Positions 1 through 11,700 of a DNA stretch of 64,000 nucleotides are shown one piece after another; the stretch's first letter is position 1; every line of letters starts with the position of its first letter. This DNA comes from Corylus avellana. Lineage: Eukaryota > Streptophyta > Magnoliopsida > Fagales > Betulaceae. The notes beneath the pieces are model-generated. The model did not search any database. It saw only the letters and a program-made list of their open reading frames with translations, and had not been told where the DNA came from. The stretch covers positions 41,130,375-41,194,374 of the forward strand of contig NC_081542.1 of assembly GCF_901000735.1 (NCBI RefSeq), given 5' to 3'. A program made the position numbers and the translations under genes.

Positions 1-2749
1 TTAAGGTTCCTTGGTGTCGCGATTTTCTATAGGTATTACTCTACAAATATTGAGGTGGTATATAACATTAATCTCGACATAAATGGCTTTTGTTGAATTT
101 TATTTGTTGAATTTATCTTTACAGATGAGGAGGTGGGAGTCTTGGGAGGCAGAGACCAGATCATTGGAATATCAATTTTCAAATGGTAAGCTTTGACGGC
201 TATGAATCTACCTAGAATCTCGTCCGTTGCAACAGTCTCTGTGGACCCTATTGTTCTTGTTTTACTATGGTATCCAGAAACTACGTACGACAAATGGAAA
301 ATGATTTCTATGGACAGGAATGATTAATATTAATAAATTATTGAAGACATATTCAAATAGTTAGTCAATTTTAAAAAAATTATAAAATAATAAATTAAAT
401 TATTTTAATTAATATTCTAACAACCAATGAAACATTATAATGTTTTTAATCAATTGTGTATATCGATTTTTTGCATATTCTTCTCACATGCAGACTCGAT
501 ATGTCTTGTTCTGTTTTTTATTTTATGAATAATTCTTTTCTTACTTTTACATGATAAATAATGTAGACCCACGAAGGTTTCAGCTCACCCATCAAACATC
601 ATTCGGAAAGAGGCATCTGAAGTATTGGAGTGACCACCGATTTCTTCGTTGGCCGGTAATTAGTTCAATGAAAAACATGACCAATTTCAAACATTATTAT
701 TCCTTAATCAACAGAAGGCTCAATGTCATGATATAATTTTTCTATGTTTTGCAGGCCTGTTTTCTTCGGCAATTCTTTAAATCTGTTTACAAAGTGGATT
801 ATTTCATTCTCAGACATGGATTCATTACGGTATTGCATGCAACCAATCCATTATTTATATATAATTAGTCCCATGCATGGTAATTTTCTTGATTAAGGGT
901 GAAAAATATTAATAATTTTTGCTCTCTTCTGCTACCAATATTCTAGGCCCACTTTGCAGAAGGAAGTAACTTTGATTTTCAGAAATATATAAGAAGAACC
1001 ATGGAAAAAGATTTTGGGGTGGTTGTGGGAATACGGTAAGCATGCATACAAACAATTGCACTGTATAATAACACATTGATATGCATGTGAATAATTTTTC
1101 TGGGGCATCTTTTTTCTGCAGTTGGTGGATTTGGATATTTACTGTGTTCTTCCTATTCTTCAATGCACACGGTAAATTAAACTGAATTCATTTAAATTAA
1201 ATAAATAAATCTTTAGATTAATTAATTACTAAGCTTGGGAATGCTGACTAGCTAAATTATTTATTCTATTTCTGCAGTATTTCGCAGTTACTATTGGCTT
1301 CCCTTCTTTCCATTAGTGGTGAGTAAATCATTACTTCAAGTACAAGAACAAGAGAAATGCGATATAATACACTTTCCTCTCACCTCAATTTCACTGAATT
1401 GACGTGGTAATGCCCATTAGTCTTTGAACTTTTTTTTTTTTAACGAGATTGATCTAGAGACTGATGAACATTGTCATATTTCAGTCCGGTAAAATAGATA
1501 GGATGAGATAAAAGTGTCGTATAGAGCATTGCTTTCGGTGAAACTAAAAGTGTTGTAAATTAAGGTGATTTGTGTTTTTGCAGATGCTGTTGATTGTGGG
1601 AACAAAGTTACAGGGCATTATAACCAAGATGTGCTTAGATAGCCATGAGAAATCTCAGGTTATTAGAGGAACATTGCTTGTGAGACCAAGCGACCACTTT
1701 TTCTGGTTTGGTTGGCCCAAACTGCTTCTCCACCTTATCCACTTCATATTGTTTCAGGTCATCCTTCAATCCTTCTTCATCTTTAATCTAAAGAAAAACA
1801 ATTTCTTTTGACCCTTTAGATTTAAACAAGACTGCAGATCTTTTGACCAAATTTTACCAAGAAAAAGTGATTTCTAATATGCTAAAGTTCCCCACAATAA
1901 TATCCAATTCCGTTGTTTTTTCAGAATTGGTAATGAAATTATTTCAAGAAGGTAAACTTTATTCTAATAAAAGAAACTTTTTTTGGGCTTTGCAGAATTC
2001 CTTTCAACTAGCATTCTTTGCATGGACTTGGGTAAGCATCCTAATTAATTAAGTTTATTGTTATTAATTTCTACCATTCTATTATATTATAAGTAAGGGG
2101 AATAATAATATTCATTGTCTAATTATTATTACTTGCTTCAAATTACAGTACAAATTTGGTTTTAGGTCATGCTTCCACAAAGAAAATGAAGATATTATCA
2201 TAAGGCTAGCCATGGGTGTAGTTGTACAAGTCCTTTGTGGCTATGTCACACTCCCTCTCTATGCTCTTGTCACACAGGTAAATTTATATTCAAACCCTAC
2301 AACTAATTATATGAGAAGTTTTGGCAAATTAAATCACACACCCACATCAAGATTTTAAATTTCCTATCATTTTCCTTGAAATTTTTTTCACCCTCTGAAA
2401 CCTGCAACAGATGGGTACGTCAATGAGGAAAGATGTTTTCACAGAGGGTGTTGTTAATGGGCTGAAAAGATGGCGAGTGAAAGCCAAGAAAAACGTTGCT
2501 TTGAGGAACACGAACAATTACTCACTAGACACCTCCCTTGAGACTTCTTTGGTCGACACTTCACCTTCGTTCAATACTCTTGAAGCAACAATCTCAGTAG
2601 AATCTGGTTCCCCATCAGACGCTGAGTACGTGGCAGTTGGAGTAGAGGATGAAGAAAAGGGAATTGTAGGAGGAAGATCACAACCGGAGGAGAAGCAAAA
2701 AGTCATGGGAGGCTCGTTTCATGGTTTTGATGTAGTGAAAGAAAAATAG
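1..2749 (+). CDS. MLO: MLO-like protein, copy 1 (3' part, exons 5-14)
   Basis: Seven-transmembrane plasma-membrane protein of the plant MLO family (calmodulin-binding, known from powdery mildew susceptibility). Exons are 125-185, 567-655, 755-829, 947-1035, 1122-1171, 1278-1318, 1584-1757, 1996-2031, 2149-2277 and 2411-2749 (stop TAG); every junction is GT-AG and phases match the two other copies. The 360 codons cover the second cytoplasmic loop (MRRWESWEAETRSLEYQFSN), TM4 to TM7, and the tail with the calmodulin-binding stretch GLKRWRVKAKK. The four 5' exons lie before the window, so the start is not visible. It differs from the other copies by Tyr for Leu in exon 10 (RSYYWLP against RSYLWLP). 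No broken codon is seen in the visible part. Its C-terminus reads FHGFDVVKEK. Family call is secure; clade is not proven (the N-terminus of the sister copies resembles the Arabidopsis MLO2/6/12 group). Confidence 0.93.
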
Positions 2750-2777
2750 GCCAGCTAGCTCATAGCTGTACAGTAGT

Positions 2778-2828
<51 letters not shown>

Positions 2829-3419
2829 GAGGAGACGATGCCGTTTTGGATGCTTCTTAAGTACTCCACTGCTGACATTTTTGGGCCATGTCTTCACCTT
2901 GTATTTTTTCAATTTTTCTATGATTAATAGATTTCTACTAGCTTATGTCATTGGTTATATATTTTTAGTAATTAACACAACAGATAATAAGAGAGGAATT
3001 TTTCATTCTTATTTCATTTTGATGAAAAAAGTTCTTATTTTGTTAACAGGAAAGAACTTGATTACTTGAGCAAAAAGTTTTTCCTGCACTCGTTTTTTTT
3101 TAAAGGGGATCCAGAAATATTGAACGCTAAGTGGGTCATGGGCTCACTAGAGAATGAACAACTAGCAAATAACTTGGACTCACCCGTGGATGAAAATAGT
3201 TAAGGTTATGGTTTTTAAGGAGCCAATTAATCCAAAGATATATAAATACCAGTGGTTGCATGGAACCTGTGGTTTAGAAGAAATTCTTTGTTCTATGGGG
3301 GATTTTGGTCATCCAAGTCAAATTGTACGTAAGGTTATAGAATCACTTCAAGAATAAGAAGATGCGCAGGTCGAACCGCATAAGAATGAAGGTTAATATA
3401 TAATGGTGTGCCATTGCTG
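2750..3419. other. 3' flank of MLO copy 1
   Basis: No gene. Probable 3' UTR and downstream spacer. It starts with a (TA)n run and continues with sequence repeated behind copy 2 (15361-16010) and, split by a LINE, behind copy 3 (55668-55924 and 61392-61706). The short open frames here recur in the duplicates only because the DNA is duplicated. Confidence 0.7.
2779..2823. repeat. (TA)n microsatellite
   Basis: About 22 TA units directly after the copy 1 stop codon. The run is far shorter behind copies 2 (15403-15418) and 3 (about 55700), so it has expanded in this copy. Confidence 0.95.
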
Positions 3420-4330
3420 GAAGGCTCGGGGGACTAGTGAAGGTAAATTGGGATGCTGCGGTAGACAATGACGAAATTAGGGGAGACTAGCATAGGCCAG
3501 GCCGTCCCAAAAATAAGGAAAAAAGAAAAAAAATTCTAATTTTTTTTTTTTAAAAAAAAAAAAGTAAAATAGGGCCAAATTTGGTCCTATTTTTAATTTT
3601 TTTGGCTCTATTCAATAAAAAATTTTGATTCTATTTTTAATTTTTTTGGGCCATATCCATTAAGTTTTTTTATTTTTTATTTTATTTTTTAATTTTTTAA
3701 TTTTTGGCGCTTACTTTTAAATGCCCACTTTTTTGGCCTTTAAATAGTCTTTAGTTCATAAAAAACAACAAAAATATATATTTTTTTAATAAAAAAAATT
3801 CTAAAGAACCGAAGAAAAAAACAAATTGGCTGGCCCCCTCCCATTAAATTTCTTGGTTCCATCCCTGGTGGTAGATACATGAAATAAGAAGATGGGCATA
3901 AGAGTGATTATACGTGATTTTATGGGGGTGGTGCTTGCCACTTTGCATTCTCCAAAATGTAATATTATTCAGAATTTGTTGTTGCTTTAAGGACATTAGT
4001 TTTGCTAATTAAAGGATGGGGTGAGATAGGTTGGAACCGGAAGGAGTTGCATTACAGGGGGTGTAGGCATTAAGAAATTATGACAAAAATTGGTGTTGTT
4101 ATGGCCAATTAATCGACGATACCCGTATTGTGCCGAATACTTTTCAACAGTATTGGAGGGTGTATCATGTGAAAATGGAGGCGAACGAAATAATTCATAA
4201 GTTAGCAAAGAATGCAATCATATTTATGAATAAAGTAGTCCACATAGAGGAAATCCTTCTGTGTGTGTTAACGATATTGTTACAGTTGAACATGTTGATC
4301 AAGAATTTTTTGGATCAATAACATGAATGA
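3420..4330 (+). pseudogene. RNase H-like (LINE-derived) domain remnant
   Basis: Broken coding sequence resembling the RNase H-like RVT_3 domain found at the end of plant LINEs and in derived host proteins. Around 3440 it reads VKVNWDAAVDND, the usual start of this domain. At 3895-3945 it reads RVIIRDFMGVVLATLHS. At 4145-4290 it reads HVKMEANEIIHKLAKNA, the typical end. In-frame stops and an AT-rich insertion (3495-3880) break it. The first part recurs behind copy 2 at 16010-16085, where a CACTA element cuts it. Not functional. Confidence 0.6.
3495..3880. repeat. AT-rich insertion in the RNase H remnant
   Basis: Low-complexity A/T-rich block with GGGCC/GGCCC islands, starting near GGCCAGGCC and ending near TTCCATCCCTGG. 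It interrupts the RNase H-like frame and has a diverged counterpart behind MLO copy 2 (about 16090-16412). Probably an old non-autonomous element present before the tandem duplication; I could not define terminal repeats or a target-site duplication. Confidence 0.4.
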
Positions 4331-4982
4331 ATGAATGGTTTAAATAAATAAATAAGTCTCATGTGCCTCCCTATCCCCACATGGATCTCCCGTGCCATTT
4401 TAATGCCAGTTGTGTTTTCTTAAACATTAGGAGGCAAGCACCAACATAATATATATCAAGAAAGATGTCGCTTACAAAAAAAAAAAAAAAACTGTCACAC
4501 ATTGATTGAATTATAGATACCAAAAAACTTCAGTGATTTCAATTTTTCTGCTTTAGTTACGTTTTATGCACCTCCTTTTGTTTTGTTTAATTATTCTTTC
4601 AAAAATATTTTCCATAAGCTTAAAGTTTTTTTTTATTTTATTGATATTTTATCCTTATAGAACTAGGAGTACATTGTTAAATTATTAATCAAATAATTAA
4701 ATTTACCTCTTCATATCAGAACATAGGTGATTTAATATGGTATATTAGAGCAGATGTCTTAAGTTTGAATACTGTTTTTGTTAATTTACCTTATTTAAAA
4801 TAAATATTTCACATGTTATACCTCACATATAAAAAAAAAGTTTGAGTACACATGTAAGTGGTATAACATGACATCGCCATTAATATCACCATGAAAAAAA
4901 AAAAAAAAAAAATCGACTTCTTTGGTACGTAATCCTAATTGAAGGTATGGAGGATTTGGATGAGTTTTTTTTTTTTTTTTTT
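4331..4982. other. AT-rich spacer, no gene
   Basis: No coding sequence or terminal repeats recognised; several poly-A and poly-T runs. It ends in the poly-T tract into which the Mutator-like element appears to have inserted. Confidence 0.6.
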
Positions 4983-6120
4983 GGGAAAATTATACTTTAT
5001 CCTCCGAAAGTTTGGGGTCATTTTCAATTCAATCTCTAATGTTTCAATTTTCGCAATCCATCCCCACAAACTTGCAAAACATTTGCAATTCGACCATTCC
5101 GTTAGTCAAAGCAGAACAGTGGTCAAGTGCAACGCACATGATCACTTTTGATTTTTTTTTTTTTTCTTAAAATGCCCCATCCCTGTTGCACAATACCCTT
5201 CCTCACCTTTTCAGATAACTCCTGCAATTCTTCAAAAGACTGCGATATTTTTAGCTGAGGAGAATTTGTTTCTTCAACTGGGGGGTTCAACTACCACCCG
5301 ACCTTCTCCTTGGCCAACAAACGAGGTTAAATGAAACAGTGAATTCATATATCTATTTCTAGCTCTTATGTGTCTCAAGACTCAATCTCCTATCTCTCTC
5401 TCTCTCCTTTTAAGATTTATAACTTTCAAGAGAGAGGATTCCCACACGCTTTCATTATATGAGACATCATTTGGGAGATAGCTGTTTCCATGAACCAGGA
5501 ACCCATACTTTTTTGTTGGCTTTCTCTTTTTCCTAGCAATATAGGATTTGCCTTTCAACAGAAGAGAATCTATTTACACTTACAATGACACTCTGAACTT
5601 TTTTAAGCCAATGGGTGCCTTCACGTTTTCATTGTGATCCTCTGTCTGTTTCTGTCTCTGTCTCTGGTACTTCTTGGTGGTCTTGTTAAAAATGGCTGCC
5701 ATGGGGAAAACCAAAAGGGTTTTAATAGTAACCGGCAGAGTTATTAACGAGGTTGTGAGCTTCTGTGTCTTCTCTCTTCTAGACCTTCTTGATTTCCTTC
5801 TTTGCTTTGTTTACAAGTTAGCCGACTTCTTCATTGAAGCCGAATGGAAGCATTGCAGGAATTATCTGAAAAGGTGAGGGAGGGTATTTTGCAATAGGGA
5901 TGGGGGCATTTTAGATTAAAAAAAAAAAAAAAGAAAAAAATTCAAAAGTGATCGCATGCTTTGCACATGATCATTGTTTCGTCAGTCAAACCAGCTTTGA
6001 CTGACGGAATGGCTGAATTGCAAATGTTTGGCAAGTTTGGGAGGGTAGATTGCAAAAATTGAAACATTATAGGTCGAATTAAAAATGACCACAAACTTTA
6101 GGGGAGTAAAGTGTAATTTT
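4983..6120 (+). mobile_element. Mutator-like element with long TIRs (Pack-MULE candidate)
   Basis: About 1.14-kb non-autonomous element with inverted arms of about 250 bp: left 4983-5233 and right 5847-6120. The outer left end reads GGGAAAATTATACTTTA, and the right end in reverse complement reads AAAATTACACTTTACTCCCC. The arms remain alignable to the inner motif TTTTCAGATAA, with scattered differences, so the element is not new. Both outer ends sit in poly-T, so a 9-bp duplication of T residues is possible but cannot be proven. No transposase is encoded. The 0.6-kb interior carries a fragment that looks like a captured host exon (5674-5877). Confidence 0.75.
5674..5877 (+). pseudogene. Captured gene fragment, alpha/beta-hydrolase-like N-terminus
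   Basis: Open frame of 67 codons inside the Mutator-like element. It has a basic start (MGKTKR), then a hydrophobic stretch including FCVFSLLDLLDFLLCFVYK, then LADFFIEAEWK. From memory this resembles the membrane-anchoring N-terminus of plant BODYGUARD-type alpha/beta-hydrolases, whose region continues after EAEWK with PCYC. Here the similarity stops exactly at EAEWK and the frame runs into the right TIR (HCRNYLKR) and a stop. The catalytic domain is absent, so it is a fragment and not an enzyme. Possible starts are 5674, 5692 and 5701. Family assignment is moderate. Confidence 0.5.
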
Positions 6121-6121
6121 T

Positions 6122-6925
6122 TTTTTTTTTTTTTTTGGGTTTAACATTGTTGATACAGAAATATCTAGATGATGTGGATCAGCTAGTGTGGCAGAAAAAA
6201 AACGACATGTCAAATCATGTGTAGAAATTTTGCCATTGACTCGTTAAACTAAATATTTGTCTCTTTTTTATTTTCTTAATTTTTATTGGTGATGATGTGA
6301 CATATTAGTAGTTTTCATTATAATTTCAAAGGGAAGTTCAATGTAATGGGTTATTTGTCGCATAGGATTACGACAGAGAGTGCTATTTGTCAAAGGGGTG
6401 AACTATAGACTTGATTTTGCATCTTTTGATATATTGCAATACAATGACACAAAAATGTACAGTACGGACGTGGTAGGTATGGCAAGTAAAGGGCAATAGT
6501 ACAAGTATAATGGTTGGGCAAAATACAATTAACGTTTACTACCTAATTGCAGAAATGACAAACTTTAGCCAAACAAGAGATAAAATCCAAATTAAAAAAG
6601 AAACGAAACGAAACAAATTGAAAAATATAATTATGGATTGATGCATTTAAAATTATTAAGCAAATTTGAAATTAGGTCTTTCCTTTTTTGTTTTTTGTTT
6701 TTTGTTTTTTGTTTTGTTTTTTGATTATGGGAAGAATTTTAATTTGATTGTCCAATCAATTAAGAATTTTTAAGGTTGCATGCATGGAAGAAATTTGACC
6801 CTCTGATATGTAAGTGTCACTCTCTGAGAAATTAACCTCATTGATATTTGGGGAAAATGATTGCAATTATAATTTATAATAGCAGTTGTTTATTATTGTC
6901 ATGAAACCACAAAATATTAGTTACA
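6122..6925. other. Duplicated non-coding block upstream of MLO copy 2
   Basis: No gene seen. It is matched in inverted orientation by about 41650-43095 upstream of MLO copy 3, where part has become a tandem repeat. Contains a TTTTTTG repeat near 6685-6720. Confidence 0.65.
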
Positions 6926-7469
6926 TTTGCATTATATCCTAAAAAACATTAGTCTGCTAAACATTTGTTTCGGGATAATATTAAATGTGGAAGGTTGGGT
7001 ATGGGAGTGGTAGTTTGGGATAATGAGGAACGTGTGAAGGCAGCTAAATGCAGCATTAGTCATGGAGGAGCTGATTCTACAACTGCGGAGGCATTGGCAG
7101 CAATTCATGCCTTGAGATTTTGCATGAAAATTGGAGTGCAAAATATCAGCATGGAAGGAGATGCTAAGAGTGTGGAAGATGCGCTGAATTCAAGGGAGGA
7201 CAACTGGAGTAGGTTCCGACATCTTATAGCAGACGTTAAAACTTTGCTCAACGATTTTGCTTCTTGAGATATAAATTTTGTAGGAAGAAATGAAAATTTT
7301 GCAGCCCATAACATGGCTAAATTAGCGGCGCAAATGGGAATAGAAAGAGAGTGGTTGGGAGAAATCCATGATTGCATCTCGGAGATTATCCGAAGATAGC
7401 AGTCTATAACTTCTAATTGATTGATTAATAGAAAATTGTCTGATTTACTTAAAAAAAAAAAAAAAAAAA
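6926..7469 (+). pseudogene. 5'-truncated LINE end: RNase H-like domain plus poly(A)
   Basis: The reading frame from 6965 encodes an RNase H-like RVT_3 domain (GVVVWDNEERVKAAKC, then TTAEALAAIHALRFCM, then MEGDAKSVEDAL). A TGG to TGA change at about 7265 stops it, after which the same frame continues DINFVGRNENFAAHNMAKLA to a natural stop. It ends in a 19-base poly(A) at 7451-7469, as expected for a target-primed LINE insertion. The words ATTAGTT before 6940 and after the poly(A) may be the target-site duplication. The inverted copy at 41172-41618 lacks the stop. Confidence 0.65.
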
Positions 7470-7478
7470 TTAGTTTGT

Positions 7479-7712
7479 TGTTAGAATATTTTATATATTA
7501 TTATAGGGTTTATTGTGCTTTCTATTAAGGTTTATTCCTTACCTTAATTAGTCTAGAGTTACTTGCCTATCACTCATAGCCTCTTTACAAATAGAGGCAT
7601 TTGTATTCATTCATATATATACACTAGTTAATACAATGTAGTCCTTATATGCTTCTGCTATCTCTTTTCTCTCTCATCCTTCCTCCACAATATATCATAG
7701 ATATATTTAACA
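7479..7712 (+). mobile_element. Solo LTR (Copia-like family)
   Basis: A 234-bp unit starting TGTTAGAATATT and ending TATTTAACA, flanked by TTTGT and GTTGT (a 4-5 bp target duplication with one mismatch). It contains a TATA-like CAAATAGAGGC region and the word ACAATGTAGTCCTTA, shared with the TRIM LTRs in MLO copy 2, so the two are related families. No internal region or second LTR is adjacent. The inverted copy is at 40867-41093. Confidence 0.7.
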
Positions 7713-8300
7713 GTTGTAATTATAACTCGAGCTTCACAAAATGGTTTATATAACTCAGGCTCATCTAATATATAATCAATATAGGGCTTGGTATATATAC
7801 GCTTTCGTTACCTAAGGTAACACTTTATAACTTTTACAATTTTTCTCACTTAAATTCTTGATGTTTATGCCAAAGTCGTCCTGCTTGCCCCAATGTCCGT
7901 GACTCACATGATGTTACTAAATTATTATTATTATTATTATTTTTTTATAGCATTTGTAATAATTTAGAGAAGCCCCATATCTTGAAAAAAAAATTTTTAG
8001 TTAAAATTATAATTAAAACCCCTTAAAATCACTTATAAAATTGATGACAAATCGATCATTAATGGAGTCTACACCAATTTTCTAAAGTAGGCCCACGATC
8101 CTTGTAGAGAAAGGTATCCTCGTTAAGTACGTCAAAGGTATCCTGGTTCTCGGTTCCGGTTTCCCAAAACCAAGAATCGGGTACCCCGGTTTCGGTCCTC
8201 AGTTTTGGCAAAAAATCGGAAAACCAGACCGGGTTGACACTCTTACACGTCAATATTTTTCTCATATTTTTCTTATAATCTTATAAATTCAATAGTAAAT
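7713..8300. mobile_element. Spacer with a hAT-like MITE remnant (about 8100-8250)
   Basis: The part 8100-8250, read on the minus strand, begins AAGAGTGTCAACCCGGTC and continues with alternating GGTT/AACC words, typical of plant hAT-type non-autonomous elements. The inverted counterpart at 40240-40385 is 5'-extended by about 100 bp near its far end, so one copy has an indel. The remainder (7713-8099) has no recognised feature. The open frame at 8059-8265 on the minus strand is only this repeat. Confidence 0.45.
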
Positions 8301-8707
8301 TTATCCATTCACTATAAAAATGGTTAAAAAATAATTAAAAATAAAATAAATTCTATCATTTTTCAAATACATTATTATCCTCGCTCACGTGTAGGTTAAA
8401 ATTCTTCTTCAACAAGTGGCATTCAATATATAAAATATTCAAATAAAATAGAAGGTAAAGAGCAAGAGTTGGAACTCAAAAATCAAGTTTTGTTGCGTGG
8501 TAAAATAGTCTTCATAGATGACGCACACAGTGATGAACGACGCTGAAATATTTTGACTAAAATGTGGTTGAGATACGATTGGATAGCCCCACGTACATAG
8601 AAGTAACCCGCGGTTGTTCCAGTAACGACTTCGAGTCAGCAGGAATACAAGTTTCAAAGCCTCCTCAAATCACTTCACAGACCTGAGAGAAACAGAGGGG
8701 GAGAAGA
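8301..8707 (+). promoter_or_regulatory. Upstream region of MLO copy 2 (putative promoter and 5' UTR)
   Basis: Directly upstream of the copy 2 ATG and strongly conserved in front of copy 3 (46395-46820), including the purine-rich leader AGAAACAGAG before the start. A TATA-like TATATAAAATATT lies near 8430, about 275 bp before the ATG. Compared with copy 3, about 45 bp is missing near 8300. The core promoter is an inference; no transcript start is visible. Confidence 0.4.
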
Positions 8708-11700
8708 ATGGCAGAGGAGGAGGTGACGACGACAGCAGTTGAACGCACACTTGAAAAAACGCCGGCGTGGGCTGTGGCGATTGTGTGCTTCTTCTTGATA
8801 CTAATCTCCATTCTTATTGAGAAATTGCTCTGTCGTCTCGGCAAGGTACAGCTGCATGGAAGAACTTTATTAAATCATGGAGGTATACGTATAACTATGA
8901 ATAATTAGTAATAACCCATTCTATCTTTTGATCTTTTGAGCAGTATTTTACTAAGAAAAGGAGGAAATCTCTCATTCAGGCTCTTGACAAGATCAAGTCA
9001 GGTGAGAATTCTGAACATGGGGGTTAAATGTTTAATGGGTTTTTACTTTTTTCTTACTATATTCTCTGTTTCTGCAGAATTGATGCTTTTGGGATTCATA
9101 TCATTGTTGCTGAATGTAAGCGAAAGGCTCATAGCAAAAACTTGTATTCCAAAGAGTGTTGGTGAAACGTTTCTTCCTTGCAGTGATTATACGACTGCAG
9201 CTGATGCAGAGGAAGAAACAAAATGTGCAGAGCAGGTGTGAATTGTTTAAGCAGATATTGAAAAACGAAACGTCGTTTCATGTGACAAATTAATTGAAGT
9301 TCAAATTCCATTGATGAGTAGGAAAAGGTGTCGTTGTTGTCAAGGGGAGGCGTTCAGGAGCTGCAATACTTGATCTTTATGCTGGGTGTCTTCCATATAT
9401 TCTCCTCTGTCCTTACTTTCAGCCTTGGAATGGCCAAGGTAATTTCCATGGCTTTACAGTAACTTAAAAGCTTCACTTTCTGAGCTGCTTCTTCTCTCTC
9501 ATCACCTTCTAGAGTGGGTGCGAGGAATTTGATGGTGTTAAGAATATTATGTTAGGGTTATTTACTTGTTATTTACTTCTTTAAGTATTATTAGTCTATG
9601 GGGTTTACCTTTCTTTAATCTTTTAGGTTACTTGTCTCTCTATAAATAGAGGTCTCTGTATTCATTATCATAATAAGAATATCAATGCAATGTAGTCCTT
9701 AATGTGTTTCTGTTTTCCTTTATGCTTTCGCTGTCTATATCTCTCCATTATTCTATCATAGTATCAAAGCATATTTCCAACATACTATCAAAGCATTCTA
9801 ACATGGTATTAGAGCCACTTTTTTATGGCCTTCAATAAACCTTTTTTCTAGTGTTTTCCTTTTGTTGAAGTTTAGTTTCATCGCCTACATCAAGCGCCGC
9901 CAAAATTTCTGGTGCCCATAGTCTCAAAATCGTGCTAACCTATAGATCCAGATCTACCATTGGCCTTTCGACGCTCCGCCAGTTTCTGCCCGCGCTACCG
10001 CTGCCTTTACAAGAGCTACACGCTTTTGCCGCTGATGACAGTTCAAACGCCGCCGAGTACAAATCCAAATAGATCTGAAGCGTCCAGGCTTCCATGGTGG
10101 AGCTCACACGTGCCACCAAAAGGTTTTGTCCGTTAGTTAACGTGCCTTCACGCTCGTCCCGAGCAGTTCACGCACCGACAAAACTCGCCTAAGAATCTGT
10201 TTGTTTCTTTACGTGCCTCCACAAAGCTCTCATCACATCCGCGGTAGCGTCAATCGATAGATCCGGGGGCTAGACGAGTTTAGAGCTGCCGCACACAGTC
10301 ACATCGGAGTATTCACTCTCCCACACGCGCTGCACAAAGTTTCGGCAATTCATTCTTCTTTCTCTTTTTTTTTTACCCAAACTCAAGTTTACACATTGAA
10401 TTTGAGGGGGATGTTAAGAATATTATGTTAGGGTTATTTATATGTTATTTACTTCCTTAGATATTATTAGTCTACTAGATTTACATTTCGTTATTCTATT
10501 AAGTTACTTGTCTCTTTATAAATAGAGGCTTCAATATTCATTATCATAATAAGGATATTAATACAATGTAGTCCTTAATGTGTTTATGCTTTCCTTTATG
10601 CTTCCACTCTCTATATCTCTCCATTATTCGATCTGTTATAGTATCAAAGTATATTTTCAACATGCTACCAAAGCATTCTAACATATGGTTTGGTTAATTT
10701 AGTTTTGACTTTTACATTTAGGAAATTTTCTTCTTGCAAATTCCCCAAAGTGTGAACTTTGACAACTTTTCAACTTTCTGTTCTACAGAGATTTTTAATG
10801 GGAAAGCAGGACCCGTGGTGTTGGACATTATAGAAATGCTATTCACCACACTAAAATCTTATAAATATGCGTCAATAAAAATCTTATAAATATCCCACTT
10901 TATTGACATGGTTAATTATTGTTAAAAAACTAAAAATTTGAGCATTGGTTAAAACTGTCACGTAAATATCATGGGATAAAAATATAGTTTTTAACATTTC
11001 TAATATATATATATAATAATTACTAGACCCTACCGTATCTATATACTACACAAACATCTCACAAATATCCTATAAAGCGTACATTGTATGGTTTAGTAGT
11101 TAGACCTTTCTGCTTTTAGCTTTATTAGGATATTTGTATGGTAATAACATTACTATGTAGAATATAAGTAATGCTATTTAGTAGTCTATTATAAGATCAT
11201 TATATAATTGGGATGATATAACAAAAAAAATTAGCCTTTAATTTTTTTTTCTTCTTAAAAAGTATTGATTTTTATTATTACATCATCAAATTGTATAAAA
11301 AAAATAACCCATATGAGCGCATCTTTTCCCGGTGCTTGTTTAAGTTGCATTGGTAACAAAACAAGCGCTAATATTTTAATATAAACACCGAAAAATAAGT
11401 GTTGCGATTTTTTGTAGGTATTACTCTATAAATATTGAGGTGGTATATTACATTATTCTCAACATAAATGGCTTTTGTTGAATTTATCTTTACAGATGAG
11501 GAGGTGGGAGTCTTGGGAGGCAGAGACCAGATCATTGGAATATCAATTTTCAAATGGTAAGCTTTGAGGGCTATGAATCTACCTAGAATCTCGTCCGTTG
11601 CAAAGTCTGTGTGGAACCTATTGTTCTTGTTTTACTATATATACTATCCAGAAACTACGTACGACAAATGGAAAATGATTTCTATGTACAGGAATGATTA

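Noticed and set aside
1572..2052. Stand-alone small ORFs of 79 and 69 codons
   Set aside because: They are MLO exons 11 and 12 with intron read-through, not separate genes.
2518..2706. Minus-strand frame repeated behind all three MLO copies
   Set aside because: Exact antisense of the MLO last exon.
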